DNA of 64,000 bases. Source: CBDCUI01 sp965223115. Lineage in GTDB: Bacteria > Pseudomonadota > Gammaproteobacteria > UBA4575. The position numbers and the translations under genes were made by a program. The stretch lies in the NCBI GenBank assembly GCA_965223115.1, contig OZ244982.1, positions 248,001 through 312,000 on the forward strand, in the 5' to 3' direction. Shown here in pieces: positions 17,927 through 25,251 of the stretch. Below the pieces are notes generated by a model. That model was given only the letters and a program-made list of their open reading frames with translations. It did not search any database and was not told the DNA's origin. The number at the start of each line of letters is the position of its first letter. Within the stretch, counting starts at the first letter, position 1.

Positions 17927-17970
17927 ACAAGCCTATTGATCTGTTTTGTTATTTAAATTTTATGTATATA

Positions 17971-18039
17971 AATATAGGCAAAAAACCATTTATCTATTTG
18001 ATATATATCAAAATGCTTTTATAGCTAAGTATCTATATT
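17971..18039. promoter_or_regulatory. Bidirectional FNR promoter
   Basis: TTGAT-ATAT-ATCAA at 17998-18011 is a perfect FNR palindrome. On the plus strand TATATT at 18034-18039 predicts a start near 18046. On the minus strand TATATT at 17976-17971 predicts a start near 17964. Both are about 41 bp from the shared box centre. One site can therefore activate the CbpM-USP unit and the MgtC-CHAD unit. This is the cleanest regulatory site in the window. Confidence 0.8.
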
Positions 18040-18070
18040 TAGTCATAAAAGAAATGTGCAGTGTTTCGTA

Positions 18071-18355
18071 ATGCCAGAAAAGATAAAAAAATTGAACGAC
18101 AATATTTTTTATACGAATTATGCAGTTTGTTGTTTTTATGATCTTAATCAAGTAACAGTTAATGAAATGGTTTCTTGGGGGATAGCTGAGCCTTCAGGTA
18201 GTAAGCCAGAAAAATGGTTGTTTACTCATAAGGACTTTGAGCGTATTGGGCGTGCATTACGATTTAGGAACGATTTGGAAATAAATATTCCCGGTGCCGC
18301 CCTTGCTTTGCAATTGTTAGAAGACATACAAAATTTACGTAGTCAGGAGTATTAA
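18071..18355 (+). CDS. CbpM-like chaperone modulator (MerR-type helix-turn-helix)
   Basis: This 94-residue protein resembles CbpM. The N-terminal part reads TVNEMVSWGIAEPSG like the recognition segment of MerR-type proteins, followed by FERIGRALRFRNDLEINIPGA and a leucine-rich last helix. CbpM normally inhibits the DnaJ-like CbpA. No cbpA is in the window; instead a USP gene starts 3 bp downstream. The start is set at ATG 18071 because the predicted transcription start is near 18046. GTG 18056 would leave a leader of only 10 nt. Confidence 0.75.
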   Translation: MPEKIKKLNDNIFYTNYAVCCFYDLNQVTVNEMVSWGIAEPSGSKPEKWLFTHKDFERIGRALRFRNDLEINIPGAALALQLLEDIQNLRSQEY

Positions 18356-18358
18356 TTT

Positions 18359-18811
18359 ATGTTTCCATATAAAAATGTGTTAGTAGCGGTAGATTACTCT
18401 GAACTTACAGAAGTAGTTTTCAATAAACTAAAAACAATACATGAAGATTCTGATGCTAATATAATTTTATTTCATGTCGTAGAACGTGATATGCCTACAC
18501 TAATGGGAGCTTCTCAAAATGCAGCGATTAGTTATAGTCGGCAATTATCTTCAGCAGAAACAAAATTAAAAGAAGATGCTGAAAATGGGCTTAAAAAAGA
18601 AGCACGAAAATATAATCTCGATAAAGTCACATGCCTTGCAGAGGTAGGTATACCTAGATTTTCTATACTTTTTACAGCAAAAGCTAAAAATGCAGATTTA
18701 ATTATTGTTGGAGCTCACGGCATACACGGTATTAAAAAGCTAATTGGTTCTACAGCCCAATCAGTTTTAAATAATGCAACGTGTGACGTGCTCGCTGTGC
18801 GTAAAAATTAG
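18359..18811 (+). CDS. Universal stress protein (single domain)
   Basis: This 150-residue single-domain USP has the N-terminal strand NVLVAVDYSE and the ATP-binding motif GAHGIHGIKKLIGSTAQSVL (G-x2-G-x9-G-S/T), complete here. It belongs to the ATP-binding subclass and is distinct from the two-domain paralogues at 13-15 kb. It starts 3 bp after the CbpM-like gene and should share its FNR-type promoter. The small coiled-coil gene at 18827-19060 converges on it. Confidence 0.93.
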   Translation: MFPYKNVLVAVDYSELTEVVFNKLKTIHEDSDANIILFHVVERDMPTLMGASQNAAISYSRQLSSAETKLKEDAENGLKKEARKYNLDKVTCLAEVGIPRFSILFTAKAKNADLIIVGAHGIHGIKKLIGSTAQSVLNNATCDVLAVRKN

Positions 18812-18826
18812 TTAAAAATATAAATG

Positions 18827-19060
18827 TTAAATTAGATTTGGAGTTTTAGACATCTTCCTTAATTGATCCTCAATTTTGCTTAGCTCGGTTTCTGCTTGTT
18901 CAAGTAGTCTTTGCAGCACTTCATAATTTTCTAATTGTAATGCTTGTTCTTCTAAGTCTGGATCAAGACCACGTTCAAAGTCTTTTTTTATTGCGGTTAT
19001 ACGGTTTATTAGCTCTTGTTGTTTTTGTAAAAGTTCTTCTTTTGTTATGTTATTAGGCAT
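18827..19060 (-). CDS. Small coiled-coil protein resembling the DksA/TraR N-terminal region
   Basis: This 77-residue, highly charged helical protein carries the segment DFERGLDPDLEEQALQLEN, which resembles the acidic coiled-coil tip of short DksA/TraR proteins. The C-terminal C4 zinc finger of that family is absent: the protein ends at SKTPNLI with no cysteines. The start is ATG 19060, with AAGGAG five bases before it. A GTG two codons earlier abuts that ribosome site. A DksA-like coil without its finger could still enter the RNA polymerase secondary channel, but this is inference. Confidence 0.6.
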   Translation of the reverse strand: MPNNITKEELLQKQQELINRITAIKKDFERGLDPDLEEQALQLENYEVLQRLLEQAETELSKIEDQLRKMSKTPNLI

Positions 19061-19095
19061 TCTCACTCCTTGACATTAAATTAAAGATTTCAGTT

Positions 19096-19512
19096 TTATT
19101 TTTCTTGTATTGACATAATATAAACAAGTAATTCAAGAATTAACCCTCTTGAATAGATACGTTCATCAGCATCAAATTTTTCAGCTTCTTTTCGGTATCG
19201 ATCACCCCAAATAGGCATATCTCTACTTCCATGAATCCCTACTTTAGGTGAACCTTCAATTATTTGATATACCTGTGTAAAAGGGAAATGACCATTATTA
19301 TTGTTAGCTAAAAGAGTCAAGTCTGTTGGTTTTTTTGTTAATGAATCAGACATTATTCCTTTTCCTTTGCCGTCATAACCATGACAAATAGCACATGAAC
19401 GTTCAAACTCCAGACCTCCGTATGTGATATCTCGCTTAGCTTCATCATCTGCGTAAGAATTAAGTGCAAATATAATTAAAAAAATAAAAAACATGTATTG
19501 AGCATTAGGCAT
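19096..19512 (-). CDS. Monohaem cytochrome c (second of pair)
   Basis: This 138-residue protein has a Sec signal peptide (about 1-21) and one haem site CAICH near residue 40. The likely axial methionine is in SRDMPIWGDRYR. It is a small periplasmic class I-type electron carrier. The gene begins 5 bp after the stop of the related cytochrome, with GGAG upstream. The two proteins align throughout, including PTDLTLLANNNNG and the MPIWG region, so they are tandem duplicates. Partner oxidase or reductase is not in the window. Confidence 0.88.
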   Translation of the reverse strand: MPNAQYMFFIFLIIFALNSYADDEAKRDITYGGLEFERSCAICHGYDGKGKGIMSDSLTKKPTDLTLLANNNNGHFPFTQVYQIIEGSPKVGIHGSRDMPIWGDRYRKEAEKFDADERIYSRGLILELLVYIMSIQEK

Positions 19513-19517
19513 GATCT

Positions 19518-19937
19518 CTACTCCTGGATTACTTGTAAATAGAGCACAATATTCAGTGCCTTGGCTTTAGCTTCATTAGTTGATCTATTTTCTTTTTGTG
19601 CTTCACGTATAAAACGATATCCCCAAATTGGCATTTCTGATGTTCCATGCTCAGCAAATACATGAGTGCCATCAAAGACTCCCCATATTCTTTCAAATGG
19701 AAATGTACCGTTATTATTTTTTGACAGCTGTGTTAAATCAGTTGGCTTATTTTTTAAGAAATGTACAATAGGTCCATTACCTTTGCCTTCACTGCCGTGA
19801 CAAGATGCGCAATAGTTAACAAATTCTTTCATGCCAACTATGTCAAGCTTTTTTTCTGCTTCAGCTGCACTGCCAAGCTTAAATAGAATTACTAAAAGTA
19901 ATAAAGAAAATGTAGAATATATGCTTATCTTTTTCAT
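19518..19937 (-). CDS. Monohaem cytochrome c (first of pair)
   Basis: This 139-residue exported protein has a hydrophobic signal segment at 7-24 and the haem motif CASCH near 43. The probable distal ligand is Met in TSEMPIWGYRF. It lies just upstream of its paralogue and downstream of fnr in the same direction, with a 64-bp gap from fnr. No FNR box is visible in that gap. Both proteins share the KPTDLTQLSKNNNG-type segment. It probably shuttles electrons in the periplasm. Confidence 0.88.
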   Translation of the reverse strand: MKKISIYSTFSLLLLVILFKLGSAAEAEKKLDIVGMKEFVNYCASCHGSEGKGNGPIVHFLKNKPTDLTQLSKNNNGTFPFERIWGVFDGTHVFAEHGTSEMPIWGYRFIREAQKENRSTNEAKAKALNIVLYLQVIQE

Positions 19938-20001
19938 AATTGTACGCCCGTTAGCAATTAAAAATTTAATAGGTTATGTATAGTATAATTTTATAAGTTT
20001 A

Positions 20002-20748
20002 TTATGTTGCATACTTGTGTAACCCTGCCATATCTTTAATTTTTATAAGTTTTCCTTGAACCTCAATTAATCCATTTGCTTGGAAACGTGAAAACAAACG
20101 ACTTATTGTTTCCATTGCTGCAGAAAGATAGTTGCCAATGTCACGTCTTGACATGTGTAAGTAAAACTCATCTTTTGAAAAACCCTTAGCGGCATTTCGC
20201 TTAGAAAAATTAATTAACAGTGTTGCAAGGCGTTGTTCAGCGCTTTTTGTGCCAATTAATAATGTGTGCTCTTCCTCATTTCGTATTTGATGGCTCATTT
20301 GAATTAATAATTGTTGATACAACTCTGGAGAACTTACACCTAGCTCCAAGTAGCGGGCAAAAGGAATTTCGCATACATATGTAGTTTCCAATGCTTGTGC
20401 TGTAGTCGGGTATACGTTTAAGGTTGCACCATCTAAGGCGATAACATCACCTTGAATTGAAAATCCTAAAATTTGTTCTCTTCCTTCTGCATCGTCAATA
20501 AACGTTTTGATTGAGCCACTTCGAATTACATAAAATGAGTTAAATTTGTCACCTGCTTGATATAGATAATCTCCACGGCTTAATTTTTTAGAGTGTTTGA
20601 CGATAGAGTTAAATGCTATGAGTTCATTTTGTTTTAGAGTATGGGCAAAACAAACATTTATGCGACTGCAGTTTTTACACTCATTTTGCACATGTGGTAT
20701 TGGTAAAGAGTAGGTCTGTTGTATGGGTATAGCATGAGCAGCTTGCAT
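20002..20748 (-). CDS. fnr: FNR-type oxygen-sensing transcription regulator
   Basis: This 248-residue Crp/Fnr-family regulator has the [4Fe-4S] ligands of genuine FNR: Cys24, Cys27 and Cys33 in ECKNCSRINVC, and Cys126 in TTYVCEIPF. The recognition helix reads METISRLFSRF, with Glu213, Ser216 and Arg217 at the positions that read TTGAT half-sites. It should be an active dimer only without oxygen. An AGGAG ribosome site precedes the ATG. Nine boxes of its expected type are spread over 3-25 kb. No box is seen upstream of fnr itself. FixL-FixJ, divergent from it, may regulate it. Confidence 0.93.
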   Translation of the reverse strand: MQAAHAIPIQQTYSLPIPHVQNECKNCSRINVCFAHTLKQNELIAFNSIVKHSKKLSRGDYLYQAGDKFNSFYVIRSGSIKTFIDDAEGREQILGFSIQGDVIALDGATLNVYPTTAQALETTYVCEIPFARYLELGVSSPELYQQLLIQMSHQIRNEEEHTLLIGTKSAEQRLATLLINFSKRNAAKGFSKDEFYLHMSRRDIGNYLSAAMETISRLFSRFQANGLIEVQGKLIKIKDMAGLHKYAT

Positions 20749-21157
20749 AGTTCTAGACTCCTATGGGCAATGTATTAATATTTCCTGCTAATTAGCTTGT
20801 ATAATTATTTATTTTCAGTATTGATTCCCTATGCCTCTATTAAATGCTCTATAACTAGATAACAAAATTCGTATGTGCACGTATTGTTGTTTCGGAAAAT
20901 ACGTAGTTGCTTAGGTTTGAAATTTCAATATATTTATAAAAACTTGAAATAATTACTTGAAAAATATGAATAATTAAAGATAGAAAATGCGCATACTCAT
21001 GGTTATGATGATGTTGTAATAAACAAGTATTTGAATGTCATGATTTTGACTTGCGCATGCCAGTATTCAACGCAGTTGATATTTGTAGAAGTTTTCTACA
21101 AGGTAAAAACTAGTAGCAAGTTTTAAATTTAAAGTAATAATTAAGTGATTCAAAGCC
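20749..21157. other. Divergent fnr-fixL intergenic region
   Basis: This 409-bp AT-rich gap holds no open frame I can support. The clearest element is an inverted repeat TTGTAGAA-GTT-TTCTACAA at 21083-21101, about 57 bp before fixL, which is a candidate operator. No FNR box is present. Because fixJ-type regulators usually control an fnr/fixK gene, a FixJ site may be here, but I cannot point to one. Confidence 0.5.
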
Positions 21158-22681
21158 ATGCAAAATACAAAAGATAGCTCTTTGGCACGCTTGCAAGCTA
21201 TTATCGAAACGTCTATTGACGGCATTATTACTATAGATGGCGCAGGTATTATTCAGTCTTTCAATCCAGCGGCTGAAAAAATATTTGCTTATGATGCAAA
21301 TGAAGCAATTGGTCAAAATGTTAGTATGTTAATGCCATCTCCACATCAGCAACAACACGATTCATATATTCAGAATTATCTTACAAGCGGACAATCTAAA
21401 ATCATCGGCAAAAGTAGAGAAGTAGAGGGTAAACGCAAAGATGGTTCTGTATTTCCAATGTGGTTATCCATAGCAGAATTTATTGAAGATGATAAATATT
21501 ATTTTGCTAGTTTTGTACAGGATATTTCTGAGTATAAGCAATTGCAAGAAAATGCTCGTTTGCATGAAGAAGAATTCAAATTAATATTTGAAAATGCGCC
21601 TACAGGTATTGCGGTGTTAGATCTGAATGGTAATTACACAAATGTAAATCCATCGCTATGCGATATTTTAGGGTATTCAAAAACGGAACTGTTAAAGTTG
21701 TCATACAGAGATGTTACTCATCCTGGAGATATGAAAATAAGTGATGAGTATTTTCAAAAACTTATAAAAGGTAATTGCTCAGACTGTAGTCTAGAGAAAC
21801 GATATATTCGTGGAGATAAAAAAACAATTAACGTTTTACTTAAATTAGCGGTTGTTCATGAAAATATGTCTCTGGGGCATGATCAATACGGTAAGCCAGC
21901 ATTATTGATATCACATGTTTTAGATATTACAGAGCAATTAAAAGTGGAGGAAAAAACAAAAATGCAACAGGAGCAGCTAGCTCATATGGACCGTATATGT
22001 ATGTTAGGCGAAATGGCAGCAGGTATCGCTCATGAAATCAATCAACCATTAACGGCGATAGATTCATATGTACAAGCAGCACAGCGTAGAATACAAACAA
22101 ATAGCGTTGATGTTGAAAAGATTCATGACTTGCTTAATAAAATATTTAATGCATCGGTAAGAGCAGAAAATGTAATTTCGCGTATGCGTGCTATGGTTAA
22201 ACAAAAAAGCCAACAGAATAGTTTGCAAGATATAAATACCTTGATTGAAGAAAGTACAAATATGGCAGAAACAGATACAAGCGCTGTTGGTTTCGGAATT
22301 AAACTAGATTTAGCCAAGAATCTACCAGCTGTAATGGCAGATCCAATTCAGATTGAACAAGTAATATTAAATCTTATTCGTAATGCTATCGATGCTGTCA
22401 GCAACGAGTCTAGTAAGAATAAACATATAATAATACGTTCTCAATTGTCAGAGAACAACCGCATTGAAGTTAGCGTTCAAGATTTTGGGATTGGTATTGA
22501 TAAAGAGGCAGAAGAAAAATTGTTTAGTCCTTTTTATACAACGAAACAAACGGGTATGGGCATGGGTCTAGCTATTTGCTTGTCTATTGTACAAACACAT
22601 GGTGGAAATTTGTGGTTTACACATAATGAAGATGAAGGCTGCACTTTTCATTTTACTTTACCTACTGCCATAGGCGAATAA
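21158..22681 (+). CDS. fixL: FixL-type haem PAS oxygen sensor histidine kinase
   Basis: This 507-residue kinase has no transmembrane segment. PAS1 (about 8-130) matches the FixL haem domain: His67 in QHDSYIQNY aligns with the haem-ligand histidine of rhizobial FixL, and Arg87 in IIGKSR with the distal arginine that contacts O2. PAS2 spans about 140-270. The HisKA box has HEINQPL (about His290), followed by HATPase motifs including DFGIGI and GMGMGLAI. It is predicted to autophosphorylate only when oxygen is unbound. Its stop overlaps the fixJ start by one base. Confidence 0.9.
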   Translation: MQNTKDSSLARLQAIIETSIDGIITIDGAGIIQSFNPAAEKIFAYDANEAIGQNVSMLMPSPHQQQHDSYIQNYLTSGQSKIIGKSREVEGKRKDGSVFPMWLSIAEFIEDDKYYFASFVQDISEYKQLQENARLHEEEFKLIFENAPTGIAVLDLNGNYTNVNPSLCDILGYSKTELLKLSYRDVTHPGDMKISDEYFQKLIKGNCSDCSLEKRYIRGDKKTINVLLKLAVVHENMSLGHDQYGKPALLISHVLDITEQLKVEEKTKMQQEQLAHMDRICMLGEMAAGIAHEINQPLTAIDSYVQAAQRRIQTNSVDVEKIHDLLNKIFNASVRAENVISRMRAMVKQKSQQNSLQDINTLIEESTNMAETDTSAVGFGIKLDLAKNLPAVMADPIQIEQVILNLIRNAIDAVSNESSKNKHIIIRSQLSENNRIEVSVQDFGIGIDKEAEEKLFSPFYTTKQTGMGMGLAICLSIVQTHGGNLWFTHNEDEGCTFHFTLPTAIGE

Positions 22682-23286
22682 TGAGTAAAGATCAGCAAAC
22701 TGTGTTTATTATAGATGACGATGATGACGTGCGAGATAGTCTGGTTGAGCTAATTGAGTCTATAAATTTACGTACCAGAGAATATGCATCAGCAATTGAT
22801 TTTTTAGATGAATTTGATATAGCTCAGCATGGCTGTATTATTGCCGATGTGCGCATGCCAGGCATGAGTGGTATTGAACTACAACATAAATTAAAAGCTC
22901 TAAAAGCTCCGCAACCACTGATAATTGTAACTGGTCATGGAGACATTACTATGGCTGTGCAAGCAATGAAAGATGGCGCATTTGAATTTTTGCAAAAGCC
23001 ATTTAGGGACCAAGAATTATTGGACTGCATATTAAATGCGCTTGAGAAAGATGAGCTGGATCGGGGAAAGGTTGAGAAACAACAGGTTACCCAAAAAAAC
23101 ATCAATTCTTTGACTTCGCGTGAACGTGAAGTTGTGGATAAAGTATTAGAAGGAAAATCAAATAAGGTGATCGCAAGAGACTTAAAAATCAGTGATCGCA
23201 CAGTGGAAATACATCGTTCCCATGCAATGGAAAAACTTGGAGCAAATTCTGTTGCTGAGCTGGTTAAAATAATGCTTAGTGCATAA
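22681..23286 (+). CDS. fixJ: FixJ-type response regulator
   Basis: This 201-residue protein has an N-terminal receiver with the acidic cluster IIDDDDD, phospho-acceptor Asp56 in IIADVRMPG, the TGHGD switch and the lysine in LQKPF. The C-terminal LuxR-type helix-turn-helix includes LTSREREVVDKVLEGKSNK and ISDRTVEIHRSHAMEK. It is translationally coupled to fixL through TAATG. In rhizobia FixJ activates fixK/fnr-type genes; here fnr lies divergent from fixL. An imperfect hairpin follows at 23294-23308. Confidence 0.92.
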   Translation: MSKDQQTVFIIDDDDDVRDSLVELIESINLRTREYASAIDFLDEFDIAQHGCIIADVRMPGMSGIELQHKLKALKAPQPLIIVTGHGDITMAVQAMKDGAFEFLQKPFRDQELLDCILNALEKDELDRGKVEKQQVTQKNINSLTSREREVVDKVLEGKSNKVIARDLKISDRTVEIHRSHAMEKLGANSVAELVKIMLSA

Positions 23287-23382
23287 CTATGATCATGCTT
23301 AAAGCATGCATATATTTACTTCTCTATGAAAAATAGTTATCACTGAAATAAGCATATTCTAGCTTTATTTAATAGCAAAAAT

Positions 23383-23396
23383 TTGATTGAGATCAT
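23383..23396 (+). promoter_or_regulatory. FNR box upstream of the receiver-like gene
   Basis: TTGAT-TGAG-ATCAT has one mismatch at the last base. Its centre is 95 bp upstream of the start codon at 23485. A TATGCC hexamer at 23415-23420 is the best -10 at the expected distance, and it is weak. The site suggests that the receiver-like gene is expressed under FNR, separately from fixLJ. Confidence 0.5.
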
Positions 23397-23484
23397 TATT
23401 TGTATGCCAAAATTTATGCCATTATTAATATTAATGTAATTCCATATTTTACATATTGCTATGTAATAAAAATTAAAATTATCA

Positions 23485-23874
23485 ATGATTTGGAAACTAA
23501 AGAAGAATAAACCTATTCACCTTATTATTGGTGACAATGAAACACGCAATCAAATAATACGTTTATTAGATAAAATTCCTGCCGAAGTAAAAATATTTGA
23601 AAGTGCAAAAGCTTTTCTTAATGAGCCAATTTCAGAAACTCCTGCTTGTTTGATAACAGAAGTTAAGTTAGATAATTCAGATGGTATTACATTCATTAAG
23701 CAAATGCGGGAACATGGTCTGTCGACTCCTGTTGTAATTTTAGCCGATGGGGATAACAGCGTAAATTCTGCAGTGAAGGCAATTCAAGCAGGTGCCTCAG
23801 ATTTTATTGAAAGGCCGATTCTAGAAAGAGATTTTATTGAGCGTATGCAGGTCATCTTAAATAAAGACCAATAA
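23485..23874 (+). CDS. Single-domain pseudo-receiver protein
   Basis: This 129-residue protein consists of one receiver fold most like that of FixJ. The key residues are altered: the acidic pair is reduced (IIGDN), the phospho-acceptor position is Glu59 (ITEVKLDNSDG instead of ADVRMPGMSG), the switch Thr is Ala87 (ILADGD), and the invariant Lys is Arg110 (IERPI). It should not be phosphorylated in the normal way, and Glu59 may mimic the phosphorylated state. It lies 198 bp after fixJ behind an FNR box. By position and size it could be a FixT-like feedback inhibitor of FixL. It lacks the several cysteines of iron-sulfur FixT proteins. Confidence 0.8.
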   Translation: MIWKLKKNKPIHLIIGDNETRNQIIRLLDKIPAEVKIFESAKAFLNEPISETPACLITEVKLDNSDGITFIKQMREHGLSTPVVILADGDNSVNSAVKAIQAGASDFIERPILERDFIERMQVILNKDQ

Positions 23875-23999
23875 AGCTTTCACCTTTGTTTGTTAGAATA
23901 ACTTGATAGATTGCTGTAAGAAGTACCATAATAATTATGGTTAAATTAAAGGTTCTATTAAAGATGCGTTTGCATTATGCGCTATTAAAGAAATAAATA

Positions 24000-24449
24000 A
24001 TGGCTTTAGTTTTTATCAGCACAATCATAGCTATTATATTGGCAGTCGGGTTGCATTATGAGGTGCTGACACATCTTGCAGAAAATCATTTTAAACGTGC
24101 ATGGCCATCAAGACTTTTGTTGCCTGTAGGTGTGCTTATCGTTATTCTCACGCATGTAATAGAAGTATGGATGTTTGCTTTTTTATACTATTATTTGATC
24201 CCACTCGAAAATACTGGGGAAGTGATTGGTGAATTAGATGCCGAGTTTAGTAATTCAATTTTAGATTGTGCTTATTTTTCATTTGTAAATTACACTTCAT
24301 TAGGTTATGGGGATCTTGTTCCTATCGGACATATCCGGTTCGTGGCAGGTTCAGAAGCATTAACCGGACTGGTGTTGATTGCATGGACAGCTTCCTTTAC
24401 GTATTTGCAGATGCAACAACTTGTGCATGCCAAAAATAATAGAACATGA
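24000..24449 (+). CDS. Two-TM potassium channel-like protein
   Basis: This 149-residue protein has hydrophobic helices at about 1-17, 40-66 and 112-136. Between the last two is the pore sequence YTSLGYGDL (98-106), close to the TVGYGD selectivity filter. It belongs to the ion-channel (Ion_trans_2) group but has no cytoplasmic RCK or cyclic-nucleotide domain. It probably forms a tetrameric cation pore. The long periplasmic linker before the filter is acidic. It follows the pseudo-receiver gene by 125 bp in the same direction. Confidence 0.82.
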   Translation: MALVFISTIIAIILAVGLHYEVLTHLAENHFKRAWPSRLLLPVGVLIVILTHVIEVWMFAFLYYYLIPLENTGEVIGELDAEFSNSILDCAYFSFVNYTSLGYGDLVPIGHIRFVAGSEALTGLVLIAWTASFTYLQMQQLVHAKNNRT

Positions 24450-24472
24450 AACCTAGTTTTTAGATATGTGTA

Positions 24473-25024
24473 TTAAACATTATCGAGAATAGCATGTATT
24501 TGCAGCTTTAACTCTTCAATATGATTTTTGTTTGTTATAGGCCATTTTTTTATCTTTTCATTCATGGCAATATCACTGTCTTTTACCAAATCTTGTAACC
24601 AGCAATGAGTAACTTTAAGAGATACATTTACCCCATGTAAATCATAACTTTGATCTCTATGATGATAAGGGTCTGGGAAGGTTATGAAATTATTGCAAAG
24701 TACATTGATATAACTGCGGTATTCAGACCAGCTTACATATGTATAGTTTCCAGCTTGATAGAGTCTGTTGGTAAACTCGGGCTTTTCCAGAGTAATTTTT
24801 TTCCAATGGTTATTTTTTTTATCTAAGCCAAATAGCTCATTCCAATTTATTAATAGCGTATAAAGTAGTGTAAATTCAATAAATTCTAAGCACTTAATAT
24901 TTTGTTTAGTTGTTTCTAATTTATTTTTTATTTCAGTGTAGTAAATAAAACACTTAAGAGCTGTGTAAAGTGTATCAAGTTGCCCTGATACTTTTCTGAT
25001 GTCTTCATTGTTAAGTTGAAACAT
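24473..25024 (-). CDS. Hypothetical helical protein (183 aa)
   Basis: I do not recognise this cytoplasmic 183-residue protein. It is mostly helical, with a central WNELFG motif followed by basic residues, an aromatic stretch YTYVSWSEYRSYI and a PDPYHHRDQ segment. The general pattern recalls AbiU2/HEPN-like proteins, but the resemblance is weak and I see no RxxxxH catalytic motif. It stands alone, convergent with the channel gene, and has no strong ribosome site. Confidence 0.55.
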   Translation of the reverse strand: MFQLNNEDIRKVSGQLDTLYTALKCFIYYTEIKNKLETTKQNIKCLEFIEFTLLYTLLINWNELFGLDKKNNHWKKITLEKPEFTNRLYQAGNYTYVSWSEYRSYINVLCNNFITFPDPYHHRDQSYDLHGVNVSLKVTHCWLQDLVKDSDIAMNEKIKKWPITNKNHIEELKLQIHAILDNV

Positions 25025-25065
25025 CTTTGAATAGATATAACTAGATTGGCCTCGCTTGTGTTATT

Positions 25066-25251
25066 TTATAATCTGAAAAATAACTCTACAACTGGGTTAT
25101 CATAATGTCTACGTAATTTTCTATTATGGTAAGCGATAACAACTATAGTAGCGCCAATGAAAATTAAAAGAGTTGCAACTATGATTGATAATAATGCAGG
25201 AAAGATCGCGATCAGTGTGCCGGCAACAATGAGAATAATTCCACCTAGCAT
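25066..25251 (-). CDS. Small two-span membrane protein
   Basis: This 61-residue protein has two hydrophobic helices (about 2-22 and 24-42), then a basic cytoplasmic tail HNRKLRRHYDNPVVE. An AAGG ribosome site lies six bases before the ATG. Upstream, TTGAC-TTAG-ATCAA and a TATTAT -10 (25294-25289) sit at exact class II FNR spacing, so it is likely expressed without oxygen. No function is known. The tail could dock on a cytoplasmic or membrane partner. Confidence 0.7.
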   Translation of the reverse strand: MLGGIILIVAGTLIAIFPALLSIIVATLLIFIGATIVVIAYHNRKLRRHYDNPVVELFFRL

